The notes beneath the pieces were generated by a model. That model was not told where the DNA came from. It did no database searches and worked only from the letters and a program-made list of their open reading frames with translations. Both the position numbers and the translations under genes were made by a program. From Enterobacter hormaechei subsp. hoffmannii (GTDB lineage: Bacteria > Pseudomonadota > Gammaproteobacteria > Enterobacterales > Enterobacteriaceae), in NCBI RefSeq assembly GCF_001729745.1, contig NZ_CP017186.1:3038001-3102000 (forward strand): DNA of 64,000 bases. Direction: 5' to 3'. This document shows positions 1 to 11,056 of the stretch, piece by piece (position 1 is the first letter of the stretch; every line of letters begins with the position of its first letter).

Positions 1-202
1 CCAGCAGCTTGCCCTTGTGCACCACCAGCCGCTCAGACACGGTGCGAGCCGAGGATAACAGCGTACGGTCATAGGCCTGCGTCGCCGCCTGTAGCGCGCT
101 AACGTAGCTGTTAAAGGCTGACAGCCCCCATAACAGCAGCAGCGGCAAACCCAGAAAGAGCAAAAGTTGCAGGTAAAGCGACTGCGGCTTAACCCACTTC
201 AT
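1..202 (-). CDS. tctE: Sensor histidine kinase TctE, N-terminal fragment (cut by window edge)
   Basis: Only the first 67 codons are present; the gene continues beyond base 1. The start ATG at 202-200 gives a protein beginning MKWVKPQSLYLQL with a strongly hydrophobic stretch at about residues 10-30, which is the first membrane segment expected of a two-component sensor kinase. No kinase domain is visible here. The start overlaps the end of the response-regulator gene by 14 bp, so the two genes are translationally linked. Assignment as TctE rests on this overlap with tctD and on the divergent tctCBA transporter. In Salmonella TctDE controls tricarboxylate uptake. Confidence 0.8.
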   Translation of the reverse strand, partial: MKWVKPQSLYLQLLLFLGLPLLLLWGLSAFNSYVSALQAATQAYDRTLLSSARTVSERLVVHKGKLL

Positions 203-863
203 CGCCGCACTCCAGCACGTAGCCCAGTCCCCGGAGGGTGGTGATCCGCACGCCGCTGCCGGTCAGCTTCTTACGCAGGCGGTGAATATAGAGATCGATA
301 CTCTCGGGGCTGACGTCGTCGTTCAGGCTGAACACCTGGTCGAAGAGCTGTTGCCGGGAGACGGGACGGGTCCGGCGGTGCATCAGCACCTTCAGTAAAG
401 AGAGCTCGCGCGGCGTGAGGGAAAGAGGTTCATCGCGCAGCAGAAAAAAGCCTTCATCATCGTACTCCAGCTCTCCCAGCCGCTGGCGCTCCTGGGTTCG
501 TCCTTCACTGCGGCGCAGCAGCGCACGCAGGCGGGCATCAAGCTCCTCCAGCTCGAACGGCTTCGGCAGATAGTCATCCGCCCCGGCATTCAGCCCTTTC
601 ACCCTGTCTGCCACGTTGCTGCGGGCGGTGAGAAATAGCACCGGCAGCGTCTGCCCGCGCTTTCTCAGACGATGCACCACTTCCAGCCCGTCGAAGCCGG
701 GCATGCCGATATCAAGGATCGCGACGGCATAGTTTTCCCCCTGCAAAAGGTGATCGGCCGCCCGTCCATCGTTGACGCAATCCACGGCAAATCCGTTTTG
801 TACCAGCGCTTTCTCCAGCCAGTGAGCCAGCTCACGATTATCTTCCGCCAGTAAGAGACGCAT
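189..863 (-). CDS. tctD: Response regulator TctD (OmpR/PhoB type)
   Basis: This 224-residue protein has an N-terminal receiver domain (about 1-115) followed by an OmpR-type winged-helix DNA-binding domain (about 125-220). The acidic pair E7/D8, the phospho-acceptor D51 (in AILDIGMPG) and the conserved lysine in LPKPFE are visible. It is expected to be phosphorylated by TctE and to activate the divergent tctCBA operon, which starts 152 bp away. The 3' end overlaps tctE by 14 bp. A perfect inverted repeat in the tctD-tctC gap is a possible binding site. The family assignment is firm. The specific name depends on the neighbourhood, because OmpR-type regulators are hard to tell apart by sequence alone. 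Confidence 0.9.
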   Translation of the reverse strand: MRLLLAEDNRELAHWLEKALVQNGFAVDCVNDGRAADHLLQGENYAVAILDIGMPGFDGLEVVHRLRKRGQTLPVLFLTARSNVADRVKGLNAGADDYLPKPFELEELDARLRALLRRSEGRTQERQRLGELEYDDEGFFLLRDEPLSLTPRELSLLKVLMHRRTRPVSRQQLFDQVFSLNDDVSPESIDLYIHRLRKKLTGSGVRITTLRGLGYVLECGDEVG

Positions 864-911
864 ATCACATCCTGTAAAGTTGGTGTCGCAGTGAAAGGGA
901 AATGAAAGGTT

Positions 912-925
912 ATTGTTTTAACAAT
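912..925. promoter_or_regulatory. Inverted repeat in the tctD-tctC divergent promoter region
   Basis: The sequence ATTGTT-TT-AACAAT is a perfect inverted repeat with a 2-bp centre, lying 49 bp upstream of tctD and 90 bp upstream of tctC. It sits where an operator controlling both divergent units would be expected. TctD or another regulator might bind it; no consensus known to me confirms this. Confidence 0.35.
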
Positions 926-1015
926 CACGCAACGGAACCGCTACAAGGTGGTTCACATAATCAGAAAAAAGACACCCGTACCCGTACTCCCGGTTCTCCG
1001 GCGTGAGGATAAACG

Positions 1016-1996
1016 ATGAAAAAACAATTACTTTCTACCCTTGCTGCAAGCGTATTGCTGTTGAGTGCCTCTGTAGTCCAGGCGCAGGACACCCCGTCCC
1101 GCACCGAGTGTATCGCCCCGGCCAAACCCGGCGGCGGCTTCGACCTGACCTGTAAGCTGATTCAGGTCAGCCTGCTGGAGACGAAGGCCATCGAGAAACC
1201 AATGCGCGTCACCTACATGCCCGGCGGCGTGGGCGCGGTAGCCTATAACGCCATCGTCGCCCAGCGCCCTGCTGAACCCGGCACCGTGGTGGCCTTCTCC
1301 GGCGGCTCGCTGCTGAACCTGTCGCAGGGGAAATTTGGTCGTTATGACGTAAATGACGTGCGCTGGCTCGCCACCGTGGGCACCGATTACGGCATGATCG
1401 CCGTTCGCGCCGACTCCCCGTGGAAATCCCTGAAAGATCTGCTGACCGCCATGGAAAAAGATCCGAACAGCGTGGTGATTGGCGCAGGCGCCTCTATCGG
1501 CAGCCAGGACTGGATGAAAGCCGCGCTGCTGGCGCAGCAGGCCAAAGTGGATCCGCACAAAATGCGTTACGTGGCCTTTGAAGGCGGCGGTGAGCCGGTG
1601 ACGGCGCTGATGGGCAATCACGTGCAGGCAGTATCGGGCGATCTCAGCGAAATGGTGCCCTACCTGAGCGGGGATAAGATCCGCGTGCTGGCGGTCTTCT
1701 CGGAAAACCGTCTGCCGGGCCAGCTGGCAGACGTCCCAACCGCCAAAGAGCAGGGTTATAACCTGGTCTGGCCGATCATCCGTGGCTTCTTCGTCGGGCC
1801 AAAAGTGACCGACGCCGAGTACCAGTGGTGGGTGGATACCTTCGCAAAACTTCAGCAAACCGAGGAGTTCAAAAAACAGCGCGATCTGCGCGGGCTGTTT
1901 GAGTTCAACCTGAACGGCAAGCAGCTGGACGAGTATGTGAAAAAACAGGTGAATGACTACCGCGAACAGGCGAAAGCCTTTGGTCTGGCGAAATAA
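1016..1996 (+). CDS. tctC: TctC, periplasmic tricarboxylate-binding protein
   Basis: This 326-residue protein starts with a clear Sec signal peptide (MKKQLLSTLAASVLLL..., probable cleavage after VVQA at residue 23). The mature part is a typical TctC/Bug-family solute-binding protein, with the AKPGGGFD motif near residues 36-43. It should capture citrate-like tricarboxylates in the periplasm and deliver them to the TctA-TctB membrane complex. A ribosome site (GAGGAT) lies just before the ATG. It is the first gene of tctCBA, with tctB 11 bp downstream. Bug proteins vary in ligand, so the exact substrate is inferred from the linked TctDE/TctBA genes. Confidence 0.92.
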   Translation: MKKQLLSTLAASVLLLSASVVQAQDTPSRTECIAPAKPGGGFDLTCKLIQVSLLETKAIEKPMRVTYMPGGVGAVAYNAIVAQRPAEPGTVVAFSGGSLLNLSQGKFGRYDVNDVRWLATVGTDYGMIAVRADSPWKSLKDLLTAMEKDPNSVVIGAGASIGSQDWMKAALLAQQAKVDPHKMRYVAFEGGGEPVTALMGNHVQAVSGDLSEMVPYLSGDKIRVLAVFSENRLPGQLADVPTAKEQGYNLVWPIIRGFFVGPKVTDAEYQWWVDTFAKLQQTEEFKKQRDLRGLFEFNLNGKQLDEYVKKQVNDYREQAKAFGLAK

Positions 1997-2007
1997 CCGG
2001 AGGCGCT

Positions 2008-2439
2008 ATGAGCGATCGCATTTTTGCCGGGATATGGCTGCTGCTCTGCATTGGCGGCCTGTTCGTCGCCTGGCAGATCCACAGCGAATACAGCTATGAA
2101 CCCGTGGGGCCACGCCCCTTTCCCGTAGGCATTGTTGGCCTGATGCTGCTCTGTTCGGTGGCCCTGCTGCTGCGCCATCCGGACACCGTGGAGTGGCCGC
2201 CACGCCGCACGCTGCAACGTCTGCTGGTAATGGTGATTGTTCTGTTGATGTACGCGTGGGGCTTTGAGTGGCTCGGCTTCCCGATCGCCACCGCCCTGCT
2301 GACGATGGTGATTGGCATACTGTTTAACGCCTCGCTGCCTGCGGCGGGGATCTCCGGGGTCGTACTGGGCATTTTACTCTGGTACGCCTTCGACCGCCTG
2401 CTGGACGTGACCCTGCCGCTCGGCGCATGGTTTAACTAA
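2008..2439 (+). CDS. tctB: TctB, small membrane subunit of the tripartite tricarboxylate transporter
   Basis: The product has 143 residues and about four hydrophobic membrane segments, the normal size and layout for TctB. It pairs with the large TctA permease in the inner membrane to form a sodium- or proton-coupled, binding-protein-dependent secondary transporter. TctB sequences are poorly conserved, so the call rests mainly on topology and on its place between tctC and tctA, each 11 bp away. The ATG follows a good ribosome site (CGGAGG). Confidence 0.9.
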   Translation: MSDRIFAGIWLLLCIGGLFVAWQIHSEYSYEPVGPRPFPVGIVGLMLLCSVALLLRHPDTVEWPPRRTLQRLLVMVIVLLMYAWGFEWLGFPIATALLTMVIGILFNASLPAAGISGVVLGILLWYAFDRLLDVTLPLGAWFN

Positions 2440-2450
2440 CGGAGCACGCT

Positions 2451-3965
2451 ATGGATACCTGGATCTATCTCTCTCAGGGGTTCGCGGTAGCGATGACCCC
2501 GGAAAACCTGGTGATCGCCCTGATCGGCTGTTTCGTCGGGACGATCGTTGGCCTGCTGCCGGGCCTTGGGCCTATCAACGGCGTGGCGATTTTACTGCCG
2601 CTGGCCTTTGCGCTGCACCTGCCTGCGGAGTCGGCGTTGATCCTGCTGGCGACGGTTTATATCGGCTGCGAATACGGGGGGCGTATTTCCTCGATACTGC
2701 TTAACGTGCCCGGCGATGCCGCTGCCATTATGACCGCGCTGGATGGTTATCCGATGGCGCAGCAGGGACGCGGCGGCGTGGCGCTCTCTATTTCCGCCGT
2801 CAGCTCGTTCTTTGGCTCCCTGATCGCCATTGGCGGCATCATCCTCTTCGCCCCGGCGCTGGCCCAGTGGTCGCTGGCGTTTGGTCCGGCCGAGTATTTT
2901 GCCCTGATGGTATTCGCCATCGCCTGTCTCGGCAGCATGATGGCGCAGAATCCGCTGAAGTCGTTTTTGTCTGCGTTGATTGGCCTCAGTCTGGCCACCG
3001 TCGGCGTGGATGCCAACACCGGGGTTTATCGCTTTACCTTCGACAGCGTCCACCTGTCTGACGGCGTGCAGTTTATCGTCGTGGTGATTGGTCTGTTCTC
3101 TGTCTCAGAAATCTTACTGATGCTGGAACATACCAGCAGCGGGCAGACGCTAGTGCGTAAAACCGGACGTATGCTCTTTAATGCCAAAGAGGGGGCACAG
3201 TGTGTGGGTGCTACTCTGCGTTCGTCGGTGATTGGTTTCTTTGTCGGCATCCTGCCCGGCGCGGGGGCGACCATCGCCAGCGCCATCACCTACATGACCG
3301 AGAAAAAGCTGAGCGGCAACAGCGACAGCTTCGGTAAGGGCGATATACGCGGCGTGGCGGCGCCAGAGGCGGCCAATAACGCCTCGGCCTGCGGCTCGTT
3401 TATCCCGATGCTGACCCTCGGCGTGCCAGGCTCCGGCACCACCGCGGTGATGATGGGCGCGCTGACGCTCTATAACATCACTCCCGGTCCGGCGATGTTT
3501 ACCGAGCAGCCCGATATCGTCTGGGGTTTGATTGCCGCCCTGCTGATCGCCAACGTGATGCTGCTGGTGATGAACATCCCGCTGATCGGGCTATTCACCC
3601 GTATGCTGACCATTCCCCTGTGGTTCCTGGTCCCGGCCATCGCCGCCGTCTCTGCGGTTGGGGTGTACGCGGTGCACAGCACCACCTTCGACCTGGTGTT
3701 AATGGTGCTGCTCGGCGTGCTGGGCTACATTCTGCGCAAGATGCACTTCCCGATGTCGCCGCTGATTTTAGGGTTTGTATTGGGGGAAATGCTGGAGCAG
3801 AACCTGCGCCGCGCCCTCTCCATCAGCAATGGCAACATGGCGATCCTGTGGGAGAGCAGCGTGACGAAGATCCTGCTGGCGATGGCGATCATGGTGATTG
3901 TCGTGCCGCCGGTGCTGCGCTGGATGCGTCGACGCCAGCAGAAACCGCAGCCGGATATCGGCTGA
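2451..3965 (+). CDS. tctA: TctA, large membrane subunit of the tricarboxylate transporter
   Basis: This 504-residue, highly hydrophobic protein has roughly 11-12 membrane segments. It carries two related glycine/proline motifs, GLLPGLGP near residue 35 and GILPGAGA near residue 265, which mark the two pseudo-symmetric halves of the TctA family. It forms the transport channel with TctB. The gene ends at 3965, and the stop codon of the convergent menE begins at 3966, so there is no intergenic base and no terminator between the two operons. The ending ...QPDIG looks normal, with no sign of truncation. Confidence 0.95.
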   Translation: MDTWIYLSQGFAVAMTPENLVIALIGCFVGTIVGLLPGLGPINGVAILLPLAFALHLPAESALILLATVYIGCEYGGRISSILLNVPGDAAAIMTALDGYPMAQQGRGGVALSISAVSSFFGSLIAIGGIILFAPALAQWSLAFGPAEYFALMVFAIACLGSMMAQNPLKSFLSALIGLSLATVGVDANTGVYRFTFDSVHLSDGVQFIVVVIGLFSVSEILLMLEHTSSGQTLVRKTGRMLFNAKEGAQCVGATLRSSVIGFFVGILPGAGATIASAITYMTEKKLSGNSDSFGKGDIRGVAAPEAANNASACGSFIPMLTLGVPGSGTTAVMMGALTLYNITPGPAMFTEQPDIVWGLIAALLIANVMLLVMNIPLIGLFTRMLTIPLWFLVPAIAAVSAVGVYAVHSTTFDLVLMVLLGVLGYILRKMHFPMSPLILGFVLGEMLEQNLRRALSISNGNMAILWESSVTKILLAMAIMVIVVPPVLRWMRRRQQKPQPDIG

Positions 3966-5327
3966 TTAGCCCCTCAACAGGGCATTGACCCACTGCCTTA
4001 ACGACTGGCGGGAGATCTTTATCCCGCCATTTTTCAGTTCTGACGGCAGCGCCAGCCAGTGTACCGGCTGCTCAAAGCGTGCCAGCCTGCCCTGAACCCA
4101 CTCCGGCAACAACGTGATATCCGTGCCCGGCTCACATTCCACTACCGCCACCGGGCGTTGCCCGTATTCGGCGTCATCCAGCGGGACGATAAACACCTGG
4201 CTAACCTGCGGATGTGTGACGATAACGCGCTCCAGCGCTTCCGGCTGGATCCCTTCTCCGCCGCTGAAAAAGAGATTGTCCATTCGGCCCAGAATGGTCA
4301 GGCGTCCGTCATGCCACTCGCCGCGATCGCGGGTGGCGAACCAGCCCTGCTCGTTGACAAGCGGCAGTAAGGCGCCGTCTCGCCAGTAGCCCGCCGCCAT
4401 GCTTTCCGCCCGGATCCAGACTTCACCGTTCACCACCTGAAGGTCTCTGCCCGGCAGCGCGCTGCCCACGTCCGGCGCGCCGTCGGCCTCTTTGGCGCAG
4501 ACGGTGGAGGCGAACTCGGTCAGACCGTAGCCGCAGAACGTGCGGATCCCCTGCTTGCGCGCCTGTTCGGTCAGCTCAACGGGGATTTCCGCCCCGCCGA
4601 GCAGCACGGCTTTCAGCGCAACGGGATGGTGTGAATTGAGCAGCCGCCACAGCTGCGTCGGCACCAGCGAGGCGTGGGTACAGCCCTGCAGGGCCTGCTC
4701 CAGCGGCTGTTTTTCACGCACGGTGAGACGGCCTCCGCCCTGCAACCAGCGCCACAAAATCCCCTGACCGGAGACGTGAAACAGCGGCAAGGACAGCAGC
4801 CAGTCGTCATCACCGCCATAAGGCATCAGCGACAACACGCCTTTTGCGCTGGCAAGGTGGGCGGCACAGGTGTGCACCGCCGCTTTTGGCAAGCCGGTGG
4901 AGCCGGAGGTGAGCGTCATCGAGGCCAGCCGTTCTGCCTGCCACGTCACGCCGCCCTGCCCCTCACCCTCTCTTAATGCCAGCGCGGGCAGACCGTCATA
5001 CTCACCGTTAAGCACCAGCGCAAAGCGCAGGGTCATCTGCGGCAGGAGGACGTCCAGCAGCGGACGGGGAAGCTGAGGGTTCACCGGCAAAATGCGGGCG
5101 CCGCACTGAAGCAACGCCAGCCAGGCCAGCAGGGTCTGCGGATGGTTGTGGGCGAGCAGCATGACGCCGTCACCGTCCCTGACACCCTGAGACTGAAAAC
5201 CGGCTGCCAGACGATCGATACGCTCGCCCAGCTGTGACCAGTTGAGCGTTATATCGTCTAAACGCAGCGCGGGTGTATCGGCACTCCTGGAGCGCCAGTG
5301 CCGCCACGGCCAGTCGGTAAAAGTCAT
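3966..5327 (-). CDS. menE: o-succinylbenzoate-CoA ligase MenE
   Basis: MenE adenylates o-succinylbenzoate and joins it to CoA in menaquinone synthesis. The 453-residue protein shows the acyl-adenylate signature [10 protein letters not shown] at about residues 140-149 and the YGLTE motif further on, typical of the AMP-binding ligase family. An in-frame ATG exists 54 bp upstream. The start at 5327 is preferred because it begins MTFTDWPW and its ATGA overlaps the menC stop codon, the same coupling seen at other junctions in this operon. It is the last gene of menFDHBCE and abuts the convergent tctA. Confidence 0.96.
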   Translation of the reverse strand: MTFTDWPWRHWRSRSADTPALRLDDITLNWSQLGERIDRLAAGFQSQGVRDGDGVMLLAHNHPQTLLAWLALLQCGARILPVNPQLPRPLLDVLLPQMTLRFALVLNGEYDGLPALALREGEGQGGVTWQAERLASMTLTSGSTGLPKAAVHTCAAHLASAKGVLSLMPYGGDDDWLLSLPLFHVSGQGILWRWLQGGGRLTVREKQPLEQALQGCTHASLVPTQLWRLLNSHHPVALKAVLLGGAEIPVELTEQARKQGIRTFCGYGLTEFASTVCAKEADGAPDVGSALPGRDLQVVNGEVWIRAESMAAGYWRDGALLPLVNEQGWFATRDRGEWHDGRLTILGRMDNLFFSGGEGIQPEALERVIVTHPQVSQVFIVPLDDAEYGQRPVAVVECEPGTDITLLPEWVQGRLARFEQPVHWLALPSELKNGGIKISRQSLRQWVNALLRG

Positions 5328-6289
5328 TGCAGCGGCTCCAGCGTCCCGACATCGAGGCACGGCAAGGTGCTGTCCGGCCACTGGCGAATCAGCTGGGCCT
5401 GCATCAGGTTTAGCGTATCAAGACCGGGAACGGTGTCCGGCGTTAACCATGCAGCGATGCGCGCCAGTTGCGTCAGCCCGAGGCTGGATTCGATGGATGA
5501 ACTGATCACCGCCGTCAGCCCTGCGGCATGGGCCGCCGCAACCTGCTCGCGCACCTTGTCGAGGCTGCCGGTCAGCGTTGGCTTAATGACCACGGCACCG
5601 ACGCCCGGCTCGGCGGCAAACGTAAAACCGGCTTCGCGCAGGCTCTCATCCCAGGCAATGGCAATGCCGGTTTCCCGGGCGAAGGCGCGAGAGTCGTCGC
5701 GCGTTTTGCACGGCTCTTCGAGAAACGCGATGCGGTTGCGGTACGCCGGGTTGACGTACTTCGCAAACTGCTGCGCCCTGAGCGGCGTCCAGGCGCGGTT
5801 GGCGTCCAGGCGCAGGTGCAGATCGGGAATGGCTTCCAGTAACAGGTTAACCACCATTCCGTCGCGCACCGCTTCGTACAGGCCGACCTTAATTTTCGCC
5901 ACCTTCTCGCCAGGCATCCCGGAGAGCAGCGCGAAAAGTTCATCCGGATCGCCGGAACAGAGCGGCGCGGCGCGATAATTCGCCGCATCCGGCAAACAGC
6001 CGTCCAGCTCTGCCAGCGCGCAGCTGATGCCGAACGCGACGGAAGGAACGTCCGGCAGCGACGGATCTGCCCCCTCACGCCATTCGTGTGTCCAGGCCAT
6101 CAGCGCCGCATGCGCCTCATCCAGCGTTTCCAGGCTAAAGCCCGGAAGCGGGGCGATTTCACCCCACCCTTCCCGCTCGCCCTGCCGGAGATGCACGAAA
6201 AAGCCATCACGGGTTTTTAACCGCCTTTCACGCAGTACCACGCCCGCGTCCATCGGTATCTGCCAGCGGTAAACCTGCGCGCGACGCAT
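5324..6289 (-). CDS. menC: o-succinylbenzoate synthase MenC
   Basis: MenC is an enolase-superfamily enzyme that dehydrates SHCHC to o-succinylbenzoate. The 321-residue sequence keeps the catalytic set: the KIK motif with K134, metal ligands D162 (LDANR), E191 (FLEEP) and D214 (WDES), and K236 (VIKPTLTGS). Its start codon shares one base with the menB stop (TAATG), and its stop overlaps the menE start (ATGA). This indicates tightly coupled translation in the men operon. Confidence 0.97.
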   Translation of the reverse strand: MRRAQVYRWQIPMDAGVVLRERRLKTRDGFFVHLRQGEREGWGEIAPLPGFSLETLDEAHAALMAWTHEWREGADPSLPDVPSVAFGISCALAELDGCLPDAANYRAAPLCSGDPDELFALLSGMPGEKVAKIKVGLYEAVRDGMVVNLLLEAIPDLHLRLDANRAWTPLRAQQFAKYVNPAYRNRIAFLEEPCKTRDDSRAFARETGIAIAWDESLREAGFTFAAEPGVGAVVIKPTLTGSLDKVREQVAAAHAAGLTAVISSSIESSLGLTQLARIAAWLTPDTVPGLDTLNLMQAQLIRQWPDSTLPCLDVGTLEPLQ

Positions 6290-7146
6290 TACGGGTTCCG
6301 TTTGTATTTGCTGAAGTCTGGCTGGCGTTTTTCGTTGAACGCGTTGCGCCCTTCCTGACCCTCTTCGGTCATATAGAACAGCATGGTGGCGTTACCCGCC
6401 AGCTCCTGAAGTCCCGCCTGACCGTCACAGTCGGCGTTGAGGGCCGCTTTCAGGCAGCGCAGCGCCATTGGGCTGTTTTGCAGCATTTCGCGACACCAGC
6501 GCACGGTCTCTTTTTCCAGATCGGCGATCGGCACCACGGTGTTAACCAGCCCCATGTCCAGCGCTTCCTGGGCGTTGTACTGACGGCACAGGAACCAGAT
6601 TTCGCGGGCTTTTTTCTGGCCGACGATGCGCGCCATGTAGGATGCCCCCCAGCCGCCGTCGAAGGAGCCAACTTTCGGGCCAGTCTGGCCGAAAATGGCA
6701 TTTTCCGCCGCGATAGTCAGGTCACACATCATGTGCAGCACGTGACCGCCGCCGATGGAATAACCTGCTACCATCGCAACCACCGGTTTTGGACAGGTGC
6801 GGATCTGGCGCTGGAAATCCAGCACGTTCAGGTGGTGCGTGCCGGCATCATCCTGGTATCCGCCGTAGTCGCCGCGGACTTTCTGATCGCCGCCCGAGCA
6901 GAAGGCTTTCTCCCCTTCCCCGGTGAGGACGATGACGCCGATGTTGTCGTCGTAGCGTGCATCCGCCAGCGCCTGGATCATCTCTTTTACGGTCAGCGGA
7001 CGAAACGCGTTGCGTACCTGTGGACGATTGATGGTGATTTTAGCGATACCATCGGTGGATTTGTGGTAGCGAATGTCGGTGTAGCCTTCGGAGCAGTCCT
7101 GCCATTCAACCGGCGCGTAAAGCATGTTTTCATCAGGATAGATCAT
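6289..7146 (-). CDS. menB: 1,4-dihydroxy-2-naphthoyl-CoA synthase MenB
   Basis: MenB is a crotonase-fold enzyme that closes the second ring of the naphthoquinone, turning o-succinylbenzoyl-CoA into DHNA-CoA. The 285-residue length equals that of E. coli MenB and the sequence is nearly the same. The oxyanion-hole motif FCSGGDQ and the glycine-rich [13 protein letters not shown] loop are present; the loop is typical of the bicarbonate-dependent class. The start overlaps the menH stop (ATGA). Confidence 0.98.
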   Translation of the reverse strand: MIYPDENMLYAPVEWQDCSEGYTDIRYHKSTDGIAKITINRPQVRNAFRPLTVKEMIQALADARYDDNIGVIVLTGEGEKAFCSGGDQKVRGDYGGYQDDAGTHHLNVLDFQRQIRTCPKPVVAMVAGYSIGGGHVLHMMCDLTIAAENAIFGQTGPKVGSFDGGWGASYMARIVGQKKAREIWFLCRQYNAQEALDMGLVNTVVPIADLEKETVRWCREMLQNSPMALRCLKAALNADCDGQAGLQELAGNATMLFYMTEEGQEGRNAFNEKRQPDFSKYKRNP

Positions 7147-7919
7147 AGCGTGTCCTTTGTTCGATAACGCAGTATCTGAGCCAGACTCGCGGCAACCGCT
7201 TCCGGGTTGTCCCGGTGGGCGTTGTGTCCGGCATGAGGGATAGCATGACGCATGGCGTTAAGTTCAGCAGCGATGGCTGCAAACTTCCCGTCACGTTCGC
7301 CATAGAGATAGTCGAAAGAAAAATCACGCGCGGTGAGCGCGGGACGTAAATCAGGCTGAACGGCAAGCGAGGTGGCTTCCAGCATCTCAGCCAGCCTCGG
7401 GCCGTTGTTCCGGCTACGCAGCGCGATCAGCGCGTTGCGCTGTTCATCCGTAAGGGAGGTAAAGACCGGCTGTTGATACCAGTCGGCAAAGACGGCTTCA
7501 AGCGGCTCACTGCGAAAACGTGACGCCCAGCGGCGGTCCGAGGTCAGCCGCGCCTGGCGCGCCTCGACGTCTTGCAGCCCAGGGTGTCCACCTTCCACAA
7601 TCACCCCGTCTAACCCCGCAGGATGCTGGCAGGCATGGAACATCGCAATGCGGCCACCGAGAGAGTACCCAACCAGCCAGTAATTTAGTATGTTGTAACT
7701 AATTAAGGTATACGTGAGCAATTCACTTACCTCTGCAAACCCCGTCACGCCCGTATCCGCTGAACCACCGTGCCCGGGCAGGTCAAGGTAGAGCCTGGGG
7801 TAGTCATGCAGCGACGCCCCAACGGTCTGCCACTCACGACAGTCACCGGAAAAACCGTGCAGGAAAACCAGCCAGGGGTAGCCTGATTTTCCGGGCTGAG
7901 TGACGCCAGCGAGGATCAC
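7143..7919 (-). CDS. menH: SHCHC synthase MenH (alpha/beta hydrolase)
   Basis: MenH removes pyruvate from SEPHCHC to give SHCHC, the third step of menaquinone synthesis. The 258-residue protein has the alpha/beta-hydrolase nucleophile elbow GYSLGG with S86, the oxyanion HGFSG motif near residue 21, and a C-terminal [11 protein letters not shown] segment that supplies the catalytic histidine. The start codon is GTG at 7919, embedded in a GTGA overlap with the menD stop. This overlap makes the unusual start credible. Confidence 0.95.
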   Translation of the reverse strand: MILAGVTQPGKSGYPWLVFLHGFSGDCREWQTVGASLHDYPRLYLDLPGHGGSADTGVTGFAEVSELLTYTLISYNILNYWLVGYSLGGRIAMFHACQHPAGLDGVIVEGGHPGLQDVEARQARLTSDRRWASRFRSEPLEAVFADWYQQPVFTSLTDEQRNALIALRSRNNGPRLAEMLEATSLAVQPDLRPALTARDFSFDYLYGERDGKFAAIAAELNAMRHAIPHAGHNAHRDNPEAVAASLAQILRYRTKDTL

Positions 7920-9586
7920 AGGTGACTCACCTGCGCCAGCAGATGTTGCAGCTTCTGCGCGCCGTCAGAATCGTTTACCACCAGCTCAATCAGCGTCGCG
8001 CCAGGCTGCCGCCAGGCGGTGTTCAGCGCCGTCTCCAGCGCGTCCCAGTTTTCCGGGCGATGGTACTTCAGGCTGAACATGGCGGCGGCGTGTTCGAACT
8101 GCACGTTTTGCGGCATCAGATAGAAGCGCTCACGTTCGCTTTGCGGCGTCGGCAGCAGGGAGAAAATCTGTCCGCCGTTATTGTTAACAACAATCAGCAC
8201 GAACGGAGCCGACGCCTGACGCAGGAGCGCCAGCGCGTTGAGATCGTAGAGGGCTGAGAGATCCCCCACAATCGCCAGCGTGGATTTTGCGCTGGCCCGC
8301 TGTACGCCAGCGGCGGTGGAGATCAGCCCGTCAATGCCGCTCGCGCCCCGGTTGCTGTATACCGGATAACCCGCGGGCAGCTGCGAAAAGGCGTCAATCA
8401 GGCGCACCACCAGGCTGTTACCGACAAAAAGTTGCCCCTGCTCGGGAAGATATTTGCGGATACGGTGCGCCAGCCCGGCTTCACTGAACTCCTCGCACTG
8501 CGCTTTGGTGAGTTCCCACGCCTGACGCGACAGCGCCGGGATCTCCACCGCCCAGGGTTTGCGTTTTTCCGCCGGATGCAATTCCAGCCAGCTGTCAATA
8601 TCGCTCACCAGGCGGCGACCGCGATGGTGCGCCGGGTCAAGGCGTCCTTCGAGCGGATCCACCAGCCAGTACTCTTCTGGCGTACAGGTGGCCTGCCACT
8701 GGAGCAGTCGCTTGCCCGTCAGGCTCGAGCCCAGCTGGACGACAATTTGCGCCTGCGCCAGCTCGGTGACCGCTTTCGCGTTCCCCAGCCAGAGGTCAGC
8801 GCAGGGCAGCGGCTGGCCCGTCTGGGAAAGCACATCACCAATCAGCGGCCAGCCAAGCGTTTGTGCCCACTCCGCCGCCAGCCTGCCTTCCGCCGCGCTC
8901 ATCCGCCCGGCAAGCACCACCCCGCGCTTCTGACGCCAGAAGAACCAGTCGCGCTGCTTAGCGCTTTCCAGATGCGTCTGCTCACGCAGCCAGGGCTTTT
9001 CGCTCTCCCACCATTCTCCCAGCTGCTGTTGCCAGGTGAGGCCGGTCTCGTTCATTTCGCCGTACAGCGGCTCGGCAAACGGGCAGTTAATGTGCAGCCC
9101 GCCGCTGCGCAGTGCGTTCATGGCGTGGTCGAGAGTTGAGACCAGCCAGCTGGCGGGAATATCCTGGGTGGGGCGCGGCAACGAGACCGTCTGTGAAGGA
9201 TGCGAGGCAAAAATGCCAGGCTGACGAATCGCCTGGTTCGCGCCGCAGTCAATAAGTTCCGGAGGACGATCGGCGGTGAGTAAAATCAGCTTTTCGCCGG
9301 TTAACCCCGCTTCAATCAGCGCGGGATAGAGGTTTGCCACCGCCGTGCCGGAAGTCACTATCACCGCCACGGGCGCGTTGCTGACTTTCGCCAGCCCGAG
9401 CGCCAGGTGGCCGAGACCACGCTCGTCAAAATGGGTGTGATGAATAAAAGCCCTGTTTTCCGCCGCAGCAAGGGTGAGCGGCGTGGAGCGAGAGCCCGGA
9501 GCAATACACACATGCCTGACACCATGGCGGGTCAGGGCTTCAAGGATCACCGTCGCCCAGCGTCGGTTAAAAGAACTTACTGACAT
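7916..9586 (-). CDS. menD: SEPHCHC synthase MenD
   Basis: MenD is a thiamin-diphosphate enzyme that couples 2-oxoglutarate and isochorismate, the first committed step of menaquinone synthesis. The 556-residue sequence follows E. coli MenD along its whole length, with the N-terminal pyrimidine-binding domain ([27 protein letters not shown]) and the C-terminal diphosphate-binding motif [15 protein letters not shown]. An in-frame ATG lies 18 bp upstream, but [10 protein letters not shown] matches the known family start. menF lies 88 bp upstream with a separate ribosome site, so menD may also have its own promoter. Confidence 0.97.
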   Translation of the reverse strand: MSVSSFNRRWATVILEALTRHGVRHVCIAPGSRSTPLTLAAAENRAFIHHTHFDERGLGHLALGLAKVSNAPVAVIVTSGTAVANLYPALIEAGLTGEKLILLTADRPPELIDCGANQAIRQPGIFASHPSQTVSLPRPTQDIPASWLVSTLDHAMNALRSGGLHINCPFAEPLYGEMNETGLTWQQQLGEWWESEKPWLREQTHLESAKQRDWFFWRQKRGVVLAGRMSAAEGRLAAEWAQTLGWPLIGDVLSQTGQPLPCADLWLGNAKAVTELAQAQIVVQLGSSLTGKRLLQWQATCTPEEYWLVDPLEGRLDPAHHRGRRLVSDIDSWLELHPAEKRKPWAVEIPALSRQAWELTKAQCEEFSEAGLAHRIRKYLPEQGQLFVGNSLVVRLIDAFSQLPAGYPVYSNRGASGIDGLISTAAGVQRASAKSTLAIVGDLSALYDLNALALLRQASAPFVLIVVNNNGGQIFSLLPTPQSERERFYLMPQNVQFEHAAAMFSLKYHRPENWDALETALNTAWRQPGATLIELVVNDSDGAQKLQHLLAQVSHL

Positions 9587-9674
9587 GAGATTGTCCAGTA
9601 TCAAGAATGCGACACAGTATAAATAATAGAAAAAGTCAGAATTTTGATATGAATCGGGATTGCACGAATCAGTA

Positions 9675-10970
9675 TTAATCCCTCAGGAGGAGGGAACGCA
9701 GCCCGGCGGCCTTATTTTCGATCTCCTGCCACTCCTGCTCTGGATCGGAGCCGCTGACGATGCCCGCCCCCGCATAAAGACGCAGCGCGGCGTCATGAAC
9801 GCGGGCGGAGCGTAATGCCACGCAGAACTCGCTTTGATCGCGCGATAAATAGCCCGCCGATCCGGCGTACCACTCCCGGTCAAACGGCTCCACTTTCGCA
9901 ATAAATTCTCGCGCTGCCTGACGCGGCAGCCCGGCCACCGCCGCCGTCGGTTGCAGAATATGCAGACACTGCTCGTCATCAGACTGTTTGAGTTCGGTCC
10001 AGATACAGCGGCGTAAATGCTGCACCTTGCGCAGACGCAGCACCTGCGCTGGGAGGATCTCCAGCGTCCGGGTATGGTGCTGAAGACGCTGGCAGATATC
10101 TTCCACCACCAGCATATTTTCCCGCTGATTTTTGTCGTCGTTCATCAGCCAGTCGCCCAGACGCTGGGCCTGCTTATCGTCAGAATGGCTGGCGACGGTG
10201 CCTGCCAGCGCTTCAGTGCGCAGCAGCATGCCGCGTCGCCGCCACAGTCGCTCGGGCGTCGAGCCGAGGAACGCGTTGCTGGCGTCAAAGACCATACAAA
10301 AATGATAGCAGTTGAGGTTTAGCGCGCGGCTGGCGGCCATTAGCGCGATGGCGTTCACGGGCTGCTGGCACTGCACGTCTGTAGCACGTGCGAGCACCAC
10401 TTTCTCAAAATCGCCGCGAGCAAGGGTATCCGTCGCCTGACGAATCAACGCCAGCCATTCCGGTTTTTCCGGATGATGGGTTTCCTGCACAATCTGCACG
10501 GACAACGGGCGGATCGGCGCGGCGTCGCGCAGGTTATCAATAAACTTCAGTGCGTCACCGGCATCGTCACACAGCGACGTTTCGCTCCACAGTTGCAGGC
10601 GCAGCGTGGCGACCCCGCCAGACCGTCGCCAGAGAAGGCGCGGTAAAAACAGCTTTCCCTGTGCCGGGTTGAAGGCGTTCAGGCCGCAGATACGGGTATC
10701 ATTGGCTACGTCATGGGTGTGCAAAAACCGGGAGGCCGAGGCCAGAGAGTCAAAATGGGCGAGGCTTCCGAGCGCGGCAAGTTCTTCATCACCGCTCCGC
10801 TGTTGCCAGTAAAACTGGGGATAGCATCGCTGCACACCCAGCCAGGCCAGCGGATCGAAGGCGTCGTTTAACGGGAAAGAGACATCGAAATGGCGAAAAC
10901 CGGGTGTAGCGGGTAACGCATGCGCAAGCTGAGTGCGCAGGCGTTCCAGCGCGATGGAAATCGAATGCAC
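9675..10970 (-). CDS. menF: Menaquinone-specific isochorismate synthase MenF
   Basis: MenF converts chorismate to isochorismate and is the entry point to menaquinone. The 431-residue protein has the chorismate-binding domain in its C-terminal two thirds, with the active-site lysine segment KVVLARATD near residue 190, the TEALAGT motif, and the [14 protein letters not shown] ending typical of the family. It starts with GTG at 10970 after a strong ribosome site (AGGGAGAGG). The length equals that of E. coli MenF. It is the first gene of menFDHBCE. The 86 bp between it and the elaB end should hold its promoter. Confidence 0.97.
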   Translation of the reverse strand: MHSISIALERLRTQLAHALPATPGFRHFDVSFPLNDAFDPLAWLGVQRCYPQFYWQQRSGDEELAALGSLAHFDSLASASRFLHTHDVANDTRICGLNAFNPAQGKLFLPRLLWRRSGGVATLRLQLWSETSLCDDAGDALKFIDNLRDAAPIRPLSVQIVQETHHPEKPEWLALIRQATDTLARGDFEKVVLARATDVQCQQPVNAIALMAASRALNLNCYHFCMVFDASNAFLGSTPERLWRRRGMLLRTEALAGTVASHSDDKQAQRLGDWLMNDDKNQRENMLVVEDICQRLQHHTRTLEILPAQVLRLRKVQHLRRCIWTELKQSDDEQCLHILQPTAAVAGLPRQAAREFIAKVEPFDREWYAGSAGYLSRDQSEFCVALRSARVHDAALRLYAGAGIVSGSDPEQEWQEIENKAAGLRSLLLRD

Positions 10971-11056
10971 GCGAACCTCTCCCTGTTAAAACCTTACATT
11001 ATACGGGGTACTGATGATAAATAGCAGTACCCACGTGTAGGGAGGGGTTTACCGGC

